This document shows positions 16,570-26,064 of a DNA stretch of 47,125 nt, in pieces. How positions within the stretch are numbered: position 1 is the stretch's first letter; each line of letters opens with the position of its first letter. Source of the stretch: Sphingobacterium cavernae (lineage in GTDB: Bacteria; Bacteroidota; Bacteroidia; Sphingobacteriales; Sphingobacteriaceae); NCBI RefSeq assembly GCF_008520265.1, contig NZ_VIQM01000034.1, positions 1-47,125 of the forward strand, given 5' to 3'. A model generated the notes under the pieces. The model had not been told where the DNA came from. It ran no database searches and saw only the letters and a list, made by a program, of their open reading frames with translations. The position numbers and the translations under genes are program-made.

Positions 16570-17583
16570 ATGAAATTCTGGTGTTATCTACCCGTTTCTT
16601 TCTTTTTTTTATTTGGAAGCCTTACAATTTCTAAAGCACAACAATATATTCCTTTTGCACAGCATGCTTTTAATGGTTCACAAATCAATCCTGCATACGT
16701 CGGCTATAAAGAAATGTGGTTTGCACAGGTTGGTATACGCTCACAATGGGCCAAGGTGGATGGTGCGCCCAAATCTGGTTATGCTAATGTAGATGGTATT
16801 TTGGATCCTGTAGCGAAGCGTCATGGCGCTGGATTGCAAATTGCATATGACAAGATAGGAGTCCAATCAGCTACTTCGATGTTCGTAAGCTATGCGTTGC
16901 GGTTGCAAATGGACGATGATGATACACAGCGGTTGAGTTTAGGAATAGCAGGAGGAGCGACGCAGTACAGTTTGAATGGAAATGATCTAATTTATATTGA
17001 CGAGAATGATCCCTATATTCCGCGAGGAATGATTACGACATGGCGTCCAGATATTCGACTTGGTGCATTTTATTATCATCCGAATTGGTATTTGGGTTTT
17101 TCAGTTCACGATTTGTTGGCCAATTCAGATAGTCGAGAGGATTTTGTTTACAATCAGAATTCACTCGAGGGACTTTATCGTAACACGCATGGCTATTTAA
17201 TGACTGGAGCGGCATTTCCAGTTGCTGATGGTTTGATTTTTAGACCGAGTTTATTAATAAAGGACGATTTAATTGGTCCAACAGCTTTTGATGTGAATGC
17301 AATGGTGATTTTTGATGAAAAATTTTGGGTAGGCGCTGCATTCCGCTCAAGGTCAAGGATCTTTAATCGTGATTACGATGATTTGCCACTTTCTAAATTT
17401 ACTTCATACAAGTCTATAGGTTTATTGGCACAGCTGTACACAAGCTCAAAACTTCGAATCGGCTATTCTTTTGAGCACAGTCTAAACAAAATTGCCGGAA
17501 TGAATAACGGCACACATGAAATATCTTTGGGCGTGTCTTTAGGTAAGTCAATGAATCGTTTTCCAATGCCTAAGTATTTTTAG
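16570..17583 (+). CDS. PorP/SprF-family type IX secretion outer-membrane protein
   Basis: 337 residues with a cleavable signal peptide ending near SKAQQ (about residue 24). The opening of the mature protein, QYIPFAQHAFNGSQINPAYVGYK, is the hallmark of the PorP/SprF family (NPAYVG). The rest alternates aromatic and small residues, as in an outer-membrane beta-barrel. PorP/SprF proteins are partners of the type IX secretion and gliding machinery and often serve particular PorE- or SprB-like adhesins. No adhesin or gld gene is adjacent, so the client protein is not evident. It has its own promoter and is followed 47 nt later by a methyltransferase gene with its own -7 box. Confidence 0.9.
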   Translation: MKFWCYLPVSFFFLFGSLTISKAQQYIPFAQHAFNGSQINPAYVGYKEMWFAQVGIRSQWAKVDGAPKSGYANVDGILDPVAKRHGAGLQIAYDKIGVQSATSMFVSYALRLQMDDDDTQRLSLGIAGGATQYSLNGNDLIYIDENDPYIPRGMITTWRPDIRLGAFYYHPNWYLGFSVHDLLANSDSREDFVYNQNSLEGLYRNTHGYLMTGAAFPVADGLIFRPSLLIKDDLIGPTAFDVNAMVIFDEKFWVGAAFRSRSRIFNRDYDDLPLSKFTSYKSIGLLAQLYTSSKLRIGYSFEHSLNKIAGMNNGTHEISLGVSLGKSMNRFPMPKYF

Positions 17584-17619
17584 CCAATCCCGAAGTCCTA
17601 TTATATCGACTTTTCTTGT

Positions 17620-17627
17620 TAGGTTTG
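17620..17627 (+). promoter_or_regulatory. -7 box TAGGTTTG, 3 nt before the ATG
   Basis: Perfect TAnnTTTG match ending 3 nt before the start codon at 17631. No -33 TTTG is visible. Its position argues for a leaderless transcript of the methyltransferase gene. Confidence 0.4.
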
Positions 17628-17630
17628 CAT

Positions 17631-18341
17631 ATGCAAAAAGGCAAACTCTATCTAATTCCGGTACCACTTTCTGAGGGTGCTGAAAAATTGTCCTATACAT
17701 TGATTCACCATGATATCATCAATACGATTGAGGAATATGTGGTGGAAAATGAGAAAACAGCACGCAAATTTTTAAAAGCTGCGGGCTTAACAATTCCGCA
17801 GAGCCAATTAATTATTCATGATTATGGTAAACACACGCGTGAAAAGATGGATTATAATGAAGTTTTTGCGAATGTTGCTAAAGGAAAGGATATTGGTTTG
17901 ATGTCAGAAGCAGGCTGTCCAGCGGTAGCTGATCCGGGGTCGGATATTGTCCTCGAAGCGCACAGAAGAGGTATTCAAGTGATACCTATGGTTGGGCCAA
18001 GTTCGATTTTATTAGCGTTGATGGGCTCTGGATTCAATGGACAAAAATTTACGTTTCATGGCTATTTACCGATAGATAAAAGTGATCGTTCGAAGAAAAT
18101 AAAAGATTTGGAGAATCAAAGCGCGCGCGAGAAGATGACGCAGATCTTTATAGAGACACCTTTTCGCAATAATCAAATGCTAGCCGAGATCATTCGTATT
18201 GGCAAGCCTTCTACAAAATTGTGTATTGCAGCAAATCTTACTTCAGCGGATGAATATATTAAAACCAAATCTATTGCAGAATGGAAAAACACAGCAATTG
18301 ATTTGCATAAGATACCTGCAATATTTTTAATGTTTGCCTAA
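17631..18341 (+). CDS. RsmI-like SAM-dependent methyltransferase (tetrapyrrole methylase fold)
   Basis: 236 residues from the ATG at 17631; an upstream in-frame TTG at 17616 lies across the -7 box and is rejected. The start KGKLYLIPVPLSEGAE is the YraL/RsmI-type opening, SEAGCPAVADPGSDIV near residues 95-110 is the conserved DPG loop, and VGPSSILLALMGSGF follows at about 122-136. RsmI proper methylates C1402 of 16S rRNA (2'-O). This version is shorter than the usual 280 residues and has a diverged start (LSEGAE rather than LGN), as in a Bacteroidetes paralogue. The rRNA target is therefore inferred from family only. The next gene starts 19 nt downstream. Confidence 0.82.
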   Translation: MQKGKLYLIPVPLSEGAEKLSYTLIHHDIINTIEEYVVENEKTARKFLKAAGLTIPQSQLIIHDYGKHTREKMDYNEVFANVAKGKDIGLMSEAGCPAVADPGSDIVLEAHRRGIQVIPMVGPSSILLALMGSGFNGQKFTFHGYLPIDKSDRSKKIKDLENQSAREKMTQIFIETPFRNNQMLAEIIRIGKPSTKLCIAANLTSADEYIKTKSIAEWKNTAIDLHKIPAIFLMFA

Positions 18342-18359
18342 GTATTTGTATTTTTAAAT

Positions 18360-19109
18360 ATGCGAAAACGTAGTTTAATCACACTTTTAATGGCGCTAAT
18401 TTTTGTTGCCATTGCACAAGCGCAATCCACGTATGTCATTGTTCATGGTGCATGGGGAGGAGCTTGGCAGTTCAAAAACACAGCAAAGCATCTGCAAGAA
18501 GCAGGTCATGTTGTATATCGACCTACTATGACTGGATTGGGCGAACGTCATCATTTGTACAATGATCAAGTTGATTTGACTACGCATATTACGGATGTGG
18601 TCAATACTATTTTATTTGAAGACCTCCAGAGTGTGGTATTAATAGGCCATAGTTATGGAGGAATGATCGTGACAGGTGTAGCGGATAGTATTCCGGAGCG
18701 TATTAAGAAAGTTATTTATCTCGATGCTATCGTTCCAGAAGTAAACCAATCTGCTGTTCAGGCATTAGGAATGGGCGAAATTAACGGTAGCAATTCATTC
18801 AAAGCTCAAAATGGTCGTATCATCCCAGGTTGGGTAAGAGATACTACAAAAACGCCACGTGATGTGCCACATCCTGCTGCTACATTTACCCAGCCATTGA
18901 AGTATGATGCAGAAAAATTAGCAAAGCTCCCAATCACATACATATTAACGTATGAGCATGCAAATGGTGGAAAGGAAAAGGATGATTTTTATAGATTTTA
19001 TGTAAAGGCTAAAGCGCGAAATTGGAAAATCGTTGAGCTGGAAGCCTCGCACAATCCACAAATAGATAAGTTGAACGAGTTAGTAGCTATATTGTTAGAA
19101 GAGAAGTAA
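18360..19109 (+). CDS. secreted alpha/beta-hydrolase
   Basis: 249 residues with a signal peptide (cut near AIAQAQS, residue 22). The mature part is a compact alpha/beta-hydrolase: the oxyanion region VIVHGAWGGAW, the nucleophile elbow GHSYGG, the acid within YLDAIVPE or YILTYEH, and a histidine in LEASHNPQ near the C-terminus. The wording is that of the plant hydroxynitrile lyase/salicylate-esterase-like group of bacterial esterases. It probably acts in the periplasm on a small ester; the substrate is unknown. Its stop overlaps the next start by one base (TAATG), linking it to a small membrane protein. Confidence 0.82.
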   Translation: MRKRSLITLLMALIFVAIAQAQSTYVIVHGAWGGAWQFKNTAKHLQEAGHVVYRPTMTGLGERHHLYNDQVDLTTHITDVVNTILFEDLQSVVLIGHSYGGMIVTGVADSIPERIKKVIYLDAIVPEVNQSAVQALGMGEINGSNSFKAQNGRIIPGWVRDTTKTPRDVPHPAATFTQPLKYDAEKLAKLPITYILTYEHANGGKEKDDFYRFYVKAKARNWKIVELEASHNPQIDKLNELVAILLEEK

Positions 19110-19579
19110 TGGAAGAGATAATTAATAGCCCTGAGTATCAAAAATTATTGCCGTATGTGCCTTATTTACTTACAGCAGTTTTTTTGCGACTTTTATTTGT
19201 AATATTTTTATGTGTATCGAGTAAAAAAGCCTTGTTATTGATTAAGGAAGAAAACCGCTGTATAACTTCTGGACAGGTTTGGTTATTGCTTATTCCGTTT
19301 TTCAATATATATTGGAATTTTATATTTATGCGCAGAATAGTTGATTCGCTAAATAATGAATTTTACGATAGACAGGTTGCAGTTGAGGAAAATCCTACAG
19401 AAAAATATGGATACTTTTTTGCAGGTACATTTTTAGTATATAATTTTCCTTTACCTATGTTTGTTGGATTCGTGATGTACATCTTAAGTATTGTTGCATT
19501 AATAATTTATGTTGCTAAAATCAATGAATACAAGAAGTTATTGGAAGATGAAACGTTGGGATTAGAAGACAAATTTTAG
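19109..19579 (+). CDS. small integral membrane protein of unknown function
   Basis: 156 residues with three or four hydrophobic helices (about 16-37, 54-74, 101-112 and 114-133). The segment SGQVWLLLIPFFNIYWNFIFMRRI recalls DUF4328-like or related membrane proteins in which a W-x-x-x-P-x-x-N-x-x-W pattern recurs, but I am not sure of the family. The C-terminus is cytoplasmic-looking and acidic. Translation is coupled to the upstream secreted hydrolase by a one-base stop/start overlap, and the Nif3-like gene begins 18 nt after it. Its function is unknown. Confidence 0.7.
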   Translation: MEEIINSPEYQKLLPYVPYLLTAVFLRLLFVIFLCVSSKKALLLIKEENRCITSGQVWLLLIPFFNIYWNFIFMRRIVDSLNNEFYDRQVAVEENPTEKYGYFFAGTFLVYNFPLPMFVGFVMYILSIVALIIYVAKINEYKKLLEDETLGLEDKF

Positions 19580-19597
19580 ACTTTAGTAGTTACAATT

Positions 19598-20695
19598 ATG
19601 AAAATAAAAGATATTACATCTTATTTAGAGTCTATCGCACCTTTAGCGTATCAAGAGTCTTACGATAATTCTGGTTTAATTGTTGGAAATCCAAATGATG
19701 AGGTTACTAAAGCTTTGATTTCTTTGGATTGTACTGAAGAAGTTGTAGATGAAGCTATTTCTAAAGGTTGTGACATTATTATTTCGCATCATCCTATCGT
19801 ATTTAATGGCTTAAAAAAATTTAATAATAAGAATTACGTAGAACGTACGGTAATAAAAGCCATTAAAAACAATATCGCATTATACGCTATTCATACCAAT
19901 CTGGACAATGTGATGGGAGGCGTGAGTTCGAAAATTGCGGAGAAGTTGGAAATAGTAAACCATGCGATATTAAGTCCAAAATCGGGTTTGTTGAAAAAGC
20001 TGGTCGTGTATGTTCCACGTGCTAATGTCGAAGAAGTGCGTCAAGCGTTATTTGATGCTGGCGCGGGCAGTATCGGAGATTACGACCAATGTAGCTACAA
20101 TACGGCTGGATATGGAACTTTTCGACCCTTGGAGGGTGCTAATCCGACTATAGGTCAGGTAGGGGCGCAAGAACGTGTGGAGGAAACTAAGATTGAAGTT
20201 ATTTTTCCGCAACAGTTAGAGCGACAGGTTTTAGTTAGTATGTTGGCAGCTCATCCATATGAAGAGGTTGCATATCATACTATTACTTTGGACAATAACT
20301 TGCAATATGTAGGATCTGGTGCTATCGGGAATTTAGAGGTAGCGATGGAGGCGCAAGATTTTTTAGCTTATTTGAAGGAAAGGTTAAATCTTAATGTCAT
20401 CCGCCATACAAAACTGTCTGATAAGAAAATCCAAAGAGTTGCGGTCTGTGGTGGGGCTGGAGGATTCTTATTAAACGAGGCTAAACGATCTGGAGCAGAT
20501 ATTTTTATTACAGCAGACTACAAATACCATGAGTTTTTTGATGCCGAAAATGATATTGTCATCGCGGATATAGGACACTATGAATCAGAACAATTTACGC
20601 AAGAATTATTATTAGAAATAATTCAGAAAAAATTTGTTAACTTTGCTGTCCTATTGACAGGAATAGACACAAATCCCATAAAATATTTCATTTAA
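19598..20695 (+). CDS. Nif3-like dinuclear metal-centre protein
   Basis: 365 residues, the long form of the family with an inserted middle domain (CutA-like, about 125-225, with the repeated-looking LFDAGAGSIGDYDQCSYNTAGYGTF). The metal ligands of the Nif3 fold are visible: SHHPIVFNG (about 67-75), IHTNLDNVMGG (about 98-108) and DIGHYESEQF near 325-334. It is often called GTP cyclohydrolase 1 type 2, which is a weak functional claim; the true substrate is not settled. The stop overlaps the next start (TAATG). Pairing with a zinc-ribbon coiled-coil gene is a conserved arrangement in many Bacteroidetes as I recall. Confidence 0.9.
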   Translation: MKIKDITSYLESIAPLAYQESYDNSGLIVGNPNDEVTKALISLDCTEEVVDEAISKGCDIIISHHPIVFNGLKKFNNKNYVERTVIKAIKNNIALYAIHTNLDNVMGGVSSKIAEKLEIVNHAILSPKSGLLKKLVVYVPRANVEEVRQALFDAGAGSIGDYDQCSYNTAGYGTFRPLEGANPTIGQVGAQERVEETKIEVIFPQQLERQVLVSMLAAHPYEEVAYHTITLDNNLQYVGSGAIGNLEVAMEAQDFLAYLKERLNLNVIRHTKLSDKKIQRVAVCGGAGGFLLNEAKRSGADIFITADYKYHEFFDAENDIVIADIGHYESEQFTQELLLEIIQKKFVNFAVLLTGIDTNPIKYFI

Positions 20696-21429
20696 TGGAA
20701 CAAACGGTAGAACAAAAATTAAAGGCATTGTGGTCGTTGCAAGCGATTCACAGCAAAATAGATAAGATTCGTCAAGTACGTGGCGAGTTACCTATTGAAG
20801 TAGCTGACTTAGAGGATGAAATCGCTGGGCTAGAAACTCGTCTTGAAAAAATCAGAGTTGATTTAGACGATTTAGAAGATTCAATTGTAAAACGTAAAAA
20901 TATGATCAAAGATGCGCAAGCAGCGATCAAAAAATACGAAGGTCAATTGAACGAAGTAAAAAACAATCGTGAGTACGACGCTATTTCTAAGGAAATTGAA
21001 ATTCAAGGATTAGAAATCCAAGTTTGTGAAAAACGTATCAAAGAAGCAGAATTTGAAATTAAAAACAAAACTGAAGCTTACGAAAAATCACAAGGCAATC
21101 TAGATTATGCTAAAGGCGAATTAGAAATTAAGAAGCAAGAGTTAGATACTATTTCTTCGGAAACTCAAATTGAAGAAGAAACGTTACTAAAGAAAGCAGA
21201 AGTTGCTTCTCAAAAGAACGAAGAACGTCTTTTGAAAGTATACAACAAACTTCGTGGTTCTTACCGCAATGGTTTGGCTGTAGTTTCTATCGAGCGTGAT
21301 AGCTGTTCAGGTTGTCACAATAAAATACCACCTCAATTGCAATCAGAAATCCGTCAACGTAAAAAATTGATTATCTGTGAACACTGCGGTCGTATTTTGG
21401 TAGACGAAGAGATTGCTGCAGAAGATTAA
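20695..21429 (+). CDS. coiled-coil protein with C-terminal C4 zinc ribbon
   Basis: 244 residues. Residues about 20-180 are a continuous charged coiled coil, broken near the middle to form a hairpin. The C-terminus is a zinc ribbon with two CxxC pairs: CSGCH (about 203-207) and CEHCG (about 228-232). This is the architecture of the HP0958/CdsZ family, whose members bind RNA or act as chaperone-like adaptors. Coupled translation with the Nif3-like gene upstream suggests a shared role, but what that role is remains unknown. A strong terminator follows. Confidence 0.88.
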   Translation: MEQTVEQKLKALWSLQAIHSKIDKIRQVRGELPIEVADLEDEIAGLETRLEKIRVDLDDLEDSIVKRKNMIKDAQAAIKKYEGQLNEVKNNREYDAISKEIEIQGLEIQVCEKRIKEAEFEIKNKTEAYEKSQGNLDYAKGELEIKKQELDTISSETQIEEETLLKKAEVASQKNEERLLKVYNKLRGSYRNGLAVVSIERDSCSGCHNKIPPQLQSEIRQRKKLIICEHCGRILVDEEIAAED

Positions 21430-21447
21430 TTTCTTTCTAAAAATATT

Positions 21448-21483
21448 AAAAGGGTAAAGTCATTCGATTTTACCCTTTTCTTT
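21448..21483 (+). terminator. intrinsic terminator after the zinc-ribbon gene
   Basis: AAAAGGGTAAA (21448-21458) pairs with TTTACCCTTTT (21469-21479), then CTTTTTTG. It closes the operon that ends at 21429. Confidence 0.9.
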
Positions 21484-21528
21484 TTTGCAACAAGTTGGAT
21501 ATAGATAAACAGTAAATGTTTTAATAAG

Positions 21529-21536
21529 TATATTTG
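21529..21536 (+). promoter_or_regulatory. -7 box TATATTTG upstream of the tricorn-like protease
   Basis: Perfect TAnnTTTG match 30 nt before the ATG at 21567. No clear -33 element. Confidence 0.45.
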
Positions 21537-21566
21537 ATTCGTATAACAACCATATATTGACATAAT

Positions 21567-24500
21567 ATGTTAAATAAACTATCTATGATGCTCGGTGTTA
21601 CGTTAAGTTTAACGAGCATAACATTTTCTCAAGCACAAGAGGAAACGCTTTTACTTCGTAGTCCAAGTATTAGTGATACGCATCTGACGTTTGTCTATGG
21701 TGGCGACGTGTGGATAGCCGATAAAAATGGAAGCAACCCTAGACGTCTGACGACAAATCCTGGTGTAGAAATTAATCCCATATTTTCTCCTGACGGAAAG
21801 CAAATTGCTTTTTCTGGTAATTATGATGGCAACAACGATGTGTATACCATTCCCGTTTATGGTGGAGAGCCAAAGCGTGTGACCTACCATCCTTCTTCGG
21901 ATGTCGTACGTGGGTGGTTGAATAATAATGAACTTTATTATACAACTACGCGTGAGTTTCAGTACTCATTAGGCTCAAGAATATATAAGACAAGTACAAA
22001 TTCTGCTGTTGATATGCCATTGATAATGCCAGAGGCTTATCAAGGTACACCTTCTCCCGATGGCCGGTATTGGGCATATATCAAAAACTCGGATCCTACA
22101 GAGCGTGATCGTGTAGCATTCAAACGTTACCGTGGTGGTGGTATGGTATCGATTTGGATTTTTGACACACAAACCAAAAATGTTGAGGCAATCCCAGGTG
22201 AAAGATGCAACGATGTAAAACCTGTGTGGTTGGGTTCTAAAGTATATTTCTTGTCAGATAGAGACAAGATGGTAAATATCTTTAGCTATGATACAAATAC
22301 TAAAAAAGTTGAAAAGCTAACTAACTATAAAGATTACGACGTGCGCACCCTACAGGGTAAAGGCAGTGAATTAGTATTTGAGCAAGCTGGTCGTATTCAT
22401 ATTTTGGAAACAAATAGCAAAAAAGTAAATACATTAAAAATTGCTATTGCTGCAGATCCAATGTACAAACGTGCTAGATATGAACAAATACGTTCGGATA
22501 TCCGCGATTTTAATATATCTCCAACAGGTCAACGTGTATTAATCCAATCACGTGGTGAGATCATTTCTGTTCCAAAAGAAAAAGGTGAAGCAAGAAATAT
22601 CTCCAATGCAGTAGGAAGTCATGAGAAATATCCAGCTTGGTCTCCAAATGGAAAATGGATTTCCTATTTGTCTGATGCAAAAGGAAAATATCAATTGGTA
22701 TTGCGCGATCAGAAAGCAATGGAAGAGCCTACCTATATTGATTTGGGTAAGGATATCTTTTATTTTGAACCTACTTGGTCTCCAGATAGCAAGAAGCTTT
22801 TCTATGCGGATGCGCATTTGAATCTTTATTATGTAGATGTGACTACTAAAAAAGTGGTATTAGTCGACTCTGATAAATTAGCTTCTACGACTGGTCGTAC
22901 TCGAAATAGTTTCACACCTTCGTGGTCTTTTGATTCCAATTGGATTTCTTACGTTAAGACATTGAATAATGGTGTTACGGCGGTATTTATGTATAATTTG
23001 GATACCAAAGTATCACAGCAAATTACAGACGGAATGTCTTATGTGAGTCAACCGACATTCAGTAGGGATGGTAAATATTTATTCTTTACGGCGAGTACCA
23101 ATGTAGGATTGAGTAACTCAGGTTTACATATGTCTGCGTATGATCGCAGCCCAGCTTTTAATGTGTATGCTTTTATTTTATCGAAAAATACACCTACAAT
23201 TTTCAAAAATGAGAGCGATGAGGAAACGGTAAAAGAAGAAAAGAAAGAGGATAAAAAGGAAGAGCCTAAAAAAGAGGATAAGAAGGACGATAAAAAGTCA
23301 GAAACTGCGAAGAAATCAGATGCTTCCAAAGCAGATGATAAAAAGCTAGAGGTTGACTTTGATAATATCAATCGAAGAATCATTGCGTTGCCATTGCAAC
23401 CGGGATACTATTCTTTGGATGGTAATGTAGATAAAATGTTGATTTACCGTCGCGGAAGTATAATCGGTGCTTTTGATTTAGAAAAGGCAGAAGATAAAAC
23501 TTTAGTAGAAAATGCAGGATCGTTTGTAATTAGTGCCGATGGTAAGAAAATGTTGTATCAATCTGGCCGTGACTATTTCATTACTAACGCGGGTCAAAAA
23601 CCAGCGCCTAATACAGGGAAAGTTAACTTAGATAATATTCAAATCGAAGTTGATCCATCTGCTGAGTGGAAGCAAATTTTCAATGAAGTATGGGCGATGC
23701 AGAAAGAGTTTTTCTATGTAGAAAATATGCATGGAGCTAATTGGAATGCTGTAAAAGCAAAATATGAGAAATTTGTTCCGTATGTGAATCACCGTTCGGA
23801 TTTAGGGTACTTATTAAATGAAATGATGGGTGAGCTTGTTGTAGGTCACGCTTATATTTATCCTGGTGATCAGCCATCAAGTCCATCAGTTAGCACAGGT
23901 ACATTAGGTGCGGATTTGGAATACGTAAATGGTGTGTACAAAATCAACAAGATTTTCACAACACTGGATTGGAATCCATCTTTCAAAGCTCCTTTAGCTG
24001 TGCCTGGATCAAACATTGAAGAGGGTGAGTATATTGTTGCAGTGAACGGGGTGAAACTTTCTGCTGATGTAAATCTGTACAAATTATTAGAGAACAAAGT
24101 CGATAAGCAAGTTGCTTTGAAAATCAACGGTAAGCCTTCTCTTGATGGTGCGCGTGAAGTGATTGTGAAGCCAATTTCATTTGGTCAAGAAATATCACTT
24201 CGTCAAACCGATAAAATTGAAGCTAACCGCAAGAAAGTGGATGAATTGAGTAATGGTCAAATTGCATATGTCTATATGCCAAATACGGGTAGAGAAGGGT
24301 ACACCAACTTTAACCGTTATTACTTCTCGCAAATGGACAAGAAAGCGTTGCTTTTAGATGAACGTAACAATGGCGGCGGTTCTGTAGCGGATTACGTGAT
24401 TGACTTGTTGTCACGTGATTTAATCGCTGGCTGGGGTATTCGTGATGGAAAATCATTCACTACGCCAGGAAATGGAATTTACGGACCTAAAGCGATGATC

Positions 24501-24860
24501 ATCAATGAAAATGCAGGTTCTGGTGGTGATATGATGCCATATATGTTCCGTCACAAAGGATTAGGCAAATTAGTTGGTCGTATGACAATGGGTATCTTGG
24601 TTGGTATCTCAGGTTATCCTCCACTATTGGACGGCGGAAGTATCACTTCACCAAACTTTGGGGTGTTCGACCTGAATGGTAATTATATCATCGAAAATGA
24701 AGGTGTAGCACCAGATGTTTTTGTAGAACAAATGCCAAAGGATTTATTAGAAGGTAGAGATCCACAATTGGAAAGAACAGTGCAGTTGCTGTTGGAGGAA
24801 ATGAAAACATATCCTTACAAAGAGCTTAAAAAGCCTGCGGATCCAATCCGTGTTAATTAA
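21567..24860 (+). CDS. tricorn-like S41-family protease, secreted
   Basis: 1097 residues with a signal peptide (cut near SQAQEE, residue 24). Order of domains: TolB/WD-like beta-propeller blades (for instance NPIFSPDGKQIAFSG, PAWSPNGKWISYLSD, PTWSPDSKKLFYAD) to about residue 545; a Lys/Glu/Asp-rich linker at about 549-594; the C1 domain; a PDZ domain at about 770-860; and the S41 core with Ser985 in NENAGSGGDMM and RNNGGGS before it. Tricorn proteases trim peptides in archaea. In Bacteroidetes these homologues are exported, so a periplasmic peptide-processing role is likely. The gene is monocistronic, with its own -7 box and terminator. The linker encodes a long AAA/GAA-rich run but keeps the reading frame. 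Confidence 0.92.
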   Translation: MLNKLSMMLGVTLSLTSITFSQAQEETLLLRSPSISDTHLTFVYGGDVWIADKNGSNPRRLTTNPGVEINPIFSPDGKQIAFSGNYDGNNDVYTIPVYGGEPKRVTYHPSSDVVRGWLNNNELYYTTTREFQYSLGSRIYKTSTNSAVDMPLIMPEAYQGTPSPDGRYWAYIKNSDPTERDRVAFKRYRGGGMVSIWIFDTQTKNVEAIPGERCNDVKPVWLGSKVYFLSDRDKMVNIFSYDTNTKKVEKLTNYKDYDVRTLQGKGSELVFEQAGRIHILETNSKKVNTLKIAIAADPMYKRARYEQIRSDIRDFNISPTGQRVLIQSRGEIISVPKEKGEARNISNAVGSHEKYPAWSPNGKWISYLSDAKGKYQLVLRDQKAMEEPTYIDLGKDIFYFEPTWSPDSKKLFYADAHLNLYYVDVTTKKVVLVDSDKLASTTGRTRNSFTPSWSFDSNWISYVKTLNNGVTAVFMYNLDTKVSQQITDGMSYVSQPTFSRDGKYLFFTASTNVGLSNSGLHMSAYDRSPAFNVYAFILSKNTPTIFKNESDEETVKEEKKEDKKEEPKKEDKKDDKKSETAKKSDASKADDKKLEVDFDNINRRIIALPLQPGYYSLDGNVDKMLIYRRGSIIGAFDLEKAEDKTLVENAGSFVISADGKKMLYQSGRDYFITNAGQKPAPNTGKVNLDNIQIEVDPSAEWKQIFNEVWAMQKEFFYVENMHGANWNAVKAKYEKFVPYVNHRSDLGYLLNEMMGELVVGHAYIYPGDQPSSPSVSTGTLGADLEYVNGVYKINKIFTTLDWNPSFKAPLAVPGSNIEEGEYIVAVNGVKLSADVNLYKLLENKVDKQVALKINGKPSLDGAREVIVKPISFGQEISLRQTDKIEANRKKVDELSNGQIAYVYMPNTGREGYTNFNRYYFSQMDKKALLLDERNNGGGSVADYVIDLLSRDLIAGWGIRDGKSFTTPGNGIYGPKAMIINENAGSGGDMMPYMFRHKGLGKLVGRMTMGILVGISGYPPLLDGGSITSPNFGVFDLNGNYIIENEGVAPDVFVEQMPKDLLEGRDPQLERTVQLLLEEMKTYPYKELKKPADPIRVN

Positions 24861-24871
24861 ATTATAGCATA

Positions 24872-24898
24872 AAAAAGGGACTGAAAAGTCCCTTTTTC
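24872..24898 (+). terminator. intrinsic terminator of the tricorn-like gene
   Basis: AAAAAGGGACT (24872-24882) pairs with AGTCCCTTTTT (24887-24897) around GAAA. Stable stem with T-run. Confidence 0.92.
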
Positions 24899-24926
24899 AT
24901 TCATAAATATTATATAACTTTAACCA

Positions 24927-25859
24927 ATGAATGATTTTTTGGAAAAACAACCTTCACCGTGGTATTCATTGATGATGCTCTTGGTATATACCTTTGCATT
25001 TAGTATTGGTATACAGTTGCTGGTTTTAATGTTGGGGGAGTTGACAAATTCCTCTGCGATTGGCTTTATGCAAGGGAATAATAGTCCCGAATCTTTAGGA
25101 GGTAATTCGCGATTCTTTATGTATGCGCTTTTAGCGTCAGGAACTTTTGGAACATTCTACCTTCCTTCAGTTTTTTTACAAAAAAGGGAACCACTACATA
25201 CGTATTTTCCTATAGAAAAAACTGTACCGATGTTCTATGTGTTGGCTGTTGCAATCTTGGTAGCTTTTAGTCCGATGATGGAACTCATAGGGGAATGGAA
25301 TGCGCAGATGACTTTACCAGAAAGTCTTAAAGGAGTAGAAAACTGGATGCGCACGCAAGAAGATGCTTCCAACGACTTGATCAAAAAAATTGTCATGGTG
25401 GATCATATCGGGTTATTATTTGTTAATATTATCGTGTTAGCCGTATTCCCAGCTGTCGCTGAAGAGTATTACTTCAGGGGCTCGTTGATGCATATTTTAA
25501 ATCGTATTTTCAAAAATATTCACGTGACGATTTGGGTGACAGCGATTATCTTTAGTGCTATTCACGTACAATTTTTCGGATTTTTTCCCCGCGTGATATT
25601 GGGAGCATTCTTTGGATATATGCTGATTTGGACGAATAATATCCGGGTACCAATTCTTGCGCATTTTGTCAATAATGCTATTGTAACGGTGCTGGCATTC
25701 TATTATACAACACAAGGGAAGACGTTTGAAGAGTTGCAAACTTTCGATAGCTATTCCATTTTTGTGTATCTTGGTAGCTTTATGTTGACGGTAGTAATTG
25801 CTGTTTTATTTTACAAAAAATCGAAATCAAATATTAACAATGGAGAAGGGTTGGATTAA
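24927..25859 (+). CDS. CPBP-family intramembrane glutamic endopeptidase
   Basis: 310 residues, about eight membrane helices. The CPBP (Abi, CAAX-protease-like) motifs are complete: Glu179-Glu180 with Arg184 in AEEYYFRG, His213 in SAIHVQFFGF, and His246/Asn250 in LAHFVNNA. This fold cleaves membrane-embedded or CAAX-like peptides; bacterial members process bacteriocin precursors, regulators or unknown substrates. Its end overlaps the start of a DUF2007 gene by 20 nt, and cdsA and a DUF2461 gene follow at once, so it heads a four-gene operon. TAACTTTA (24915-24922), one base off the -7 consensus, lies 4 nt before the ATG. Confidence 0.9.
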   Translation: MNDFLEKQPSPWYSLMMLLVYTFAFSIGIQLLVLMLGELTNSSAIGFMQGNNSPESLGGNSRFFMYALLASGTFGTFYLPSVFLQKREPLHTYFPIEKTVPMFYVLAVAILVAFSPMMELIGEWNAQMTLPESLKGVENWMRTQEDASNDLIKKIVMVDHIGLLFVNIIVLAVFPAVAEEYYFRGSLMHILNRIFKNIHVTIWVTAIIFSAIHVQFFGFFPRVILGAFFGYMLIWTNNIRVPILAHFVNNAIVTVLAFYYTTQGKTFEELQTFDSYSIFVYLGSFMLTVVIAVLFYKKSKSNINNGEGLD

Positions 25860-26064
25860 GGTCAAAACATTCGCAAAGCCTATAGAGGCAGAAATAGTGA
25901 AGCAAATGTTGGAAGAACATGAAATTCCAGCTGTTTTGTTAAACAAACAAGACTCATCTTATTTATTCGGAAAGATTGAACTGTATGTCAATGAATCGAA
26001 CGAAGCTTTAGCTAATGTGTTGATTAATAGCGCAACATTTACAGAGGAGGACGATGCTAACTAG
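25840..26064 (+). CDS. DUF2007-type small protein
   Basis: 74 residues from the ATG at 25840, inside the end of the protease gene; a frame start at 25798 is further inside and unlikely. The pattern WIKVKTFAKPIEAEIVKQML, then a loop and IELYVNESNEALANVL, is the DUF2007 (putative signal-transducing, ferredoxin-like) fold: the opening beta strand, a helix that scans for partner contact and a last helix. The biochemical role is not known. It overlaps cdsA by 11 nt, so the protease, this protein and CdsA are made together. Confidence 0.8.
   Translation: MEKGWIKVKTFAKPIEAEIVKQMLEEHEIPAVLLNKQDSSYLFGKIELYVNESNEALANVLINSATFTEEDDAN

Noticed and set aside
23211..23349. Purine-rich repetitive run inside the tricorn-like gene, considered as a tandem repeat or CRISPR
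   Set aside because: The units are irregular and simply encode a Lys/Glu/Asp linker between two domains; there are no spacers.
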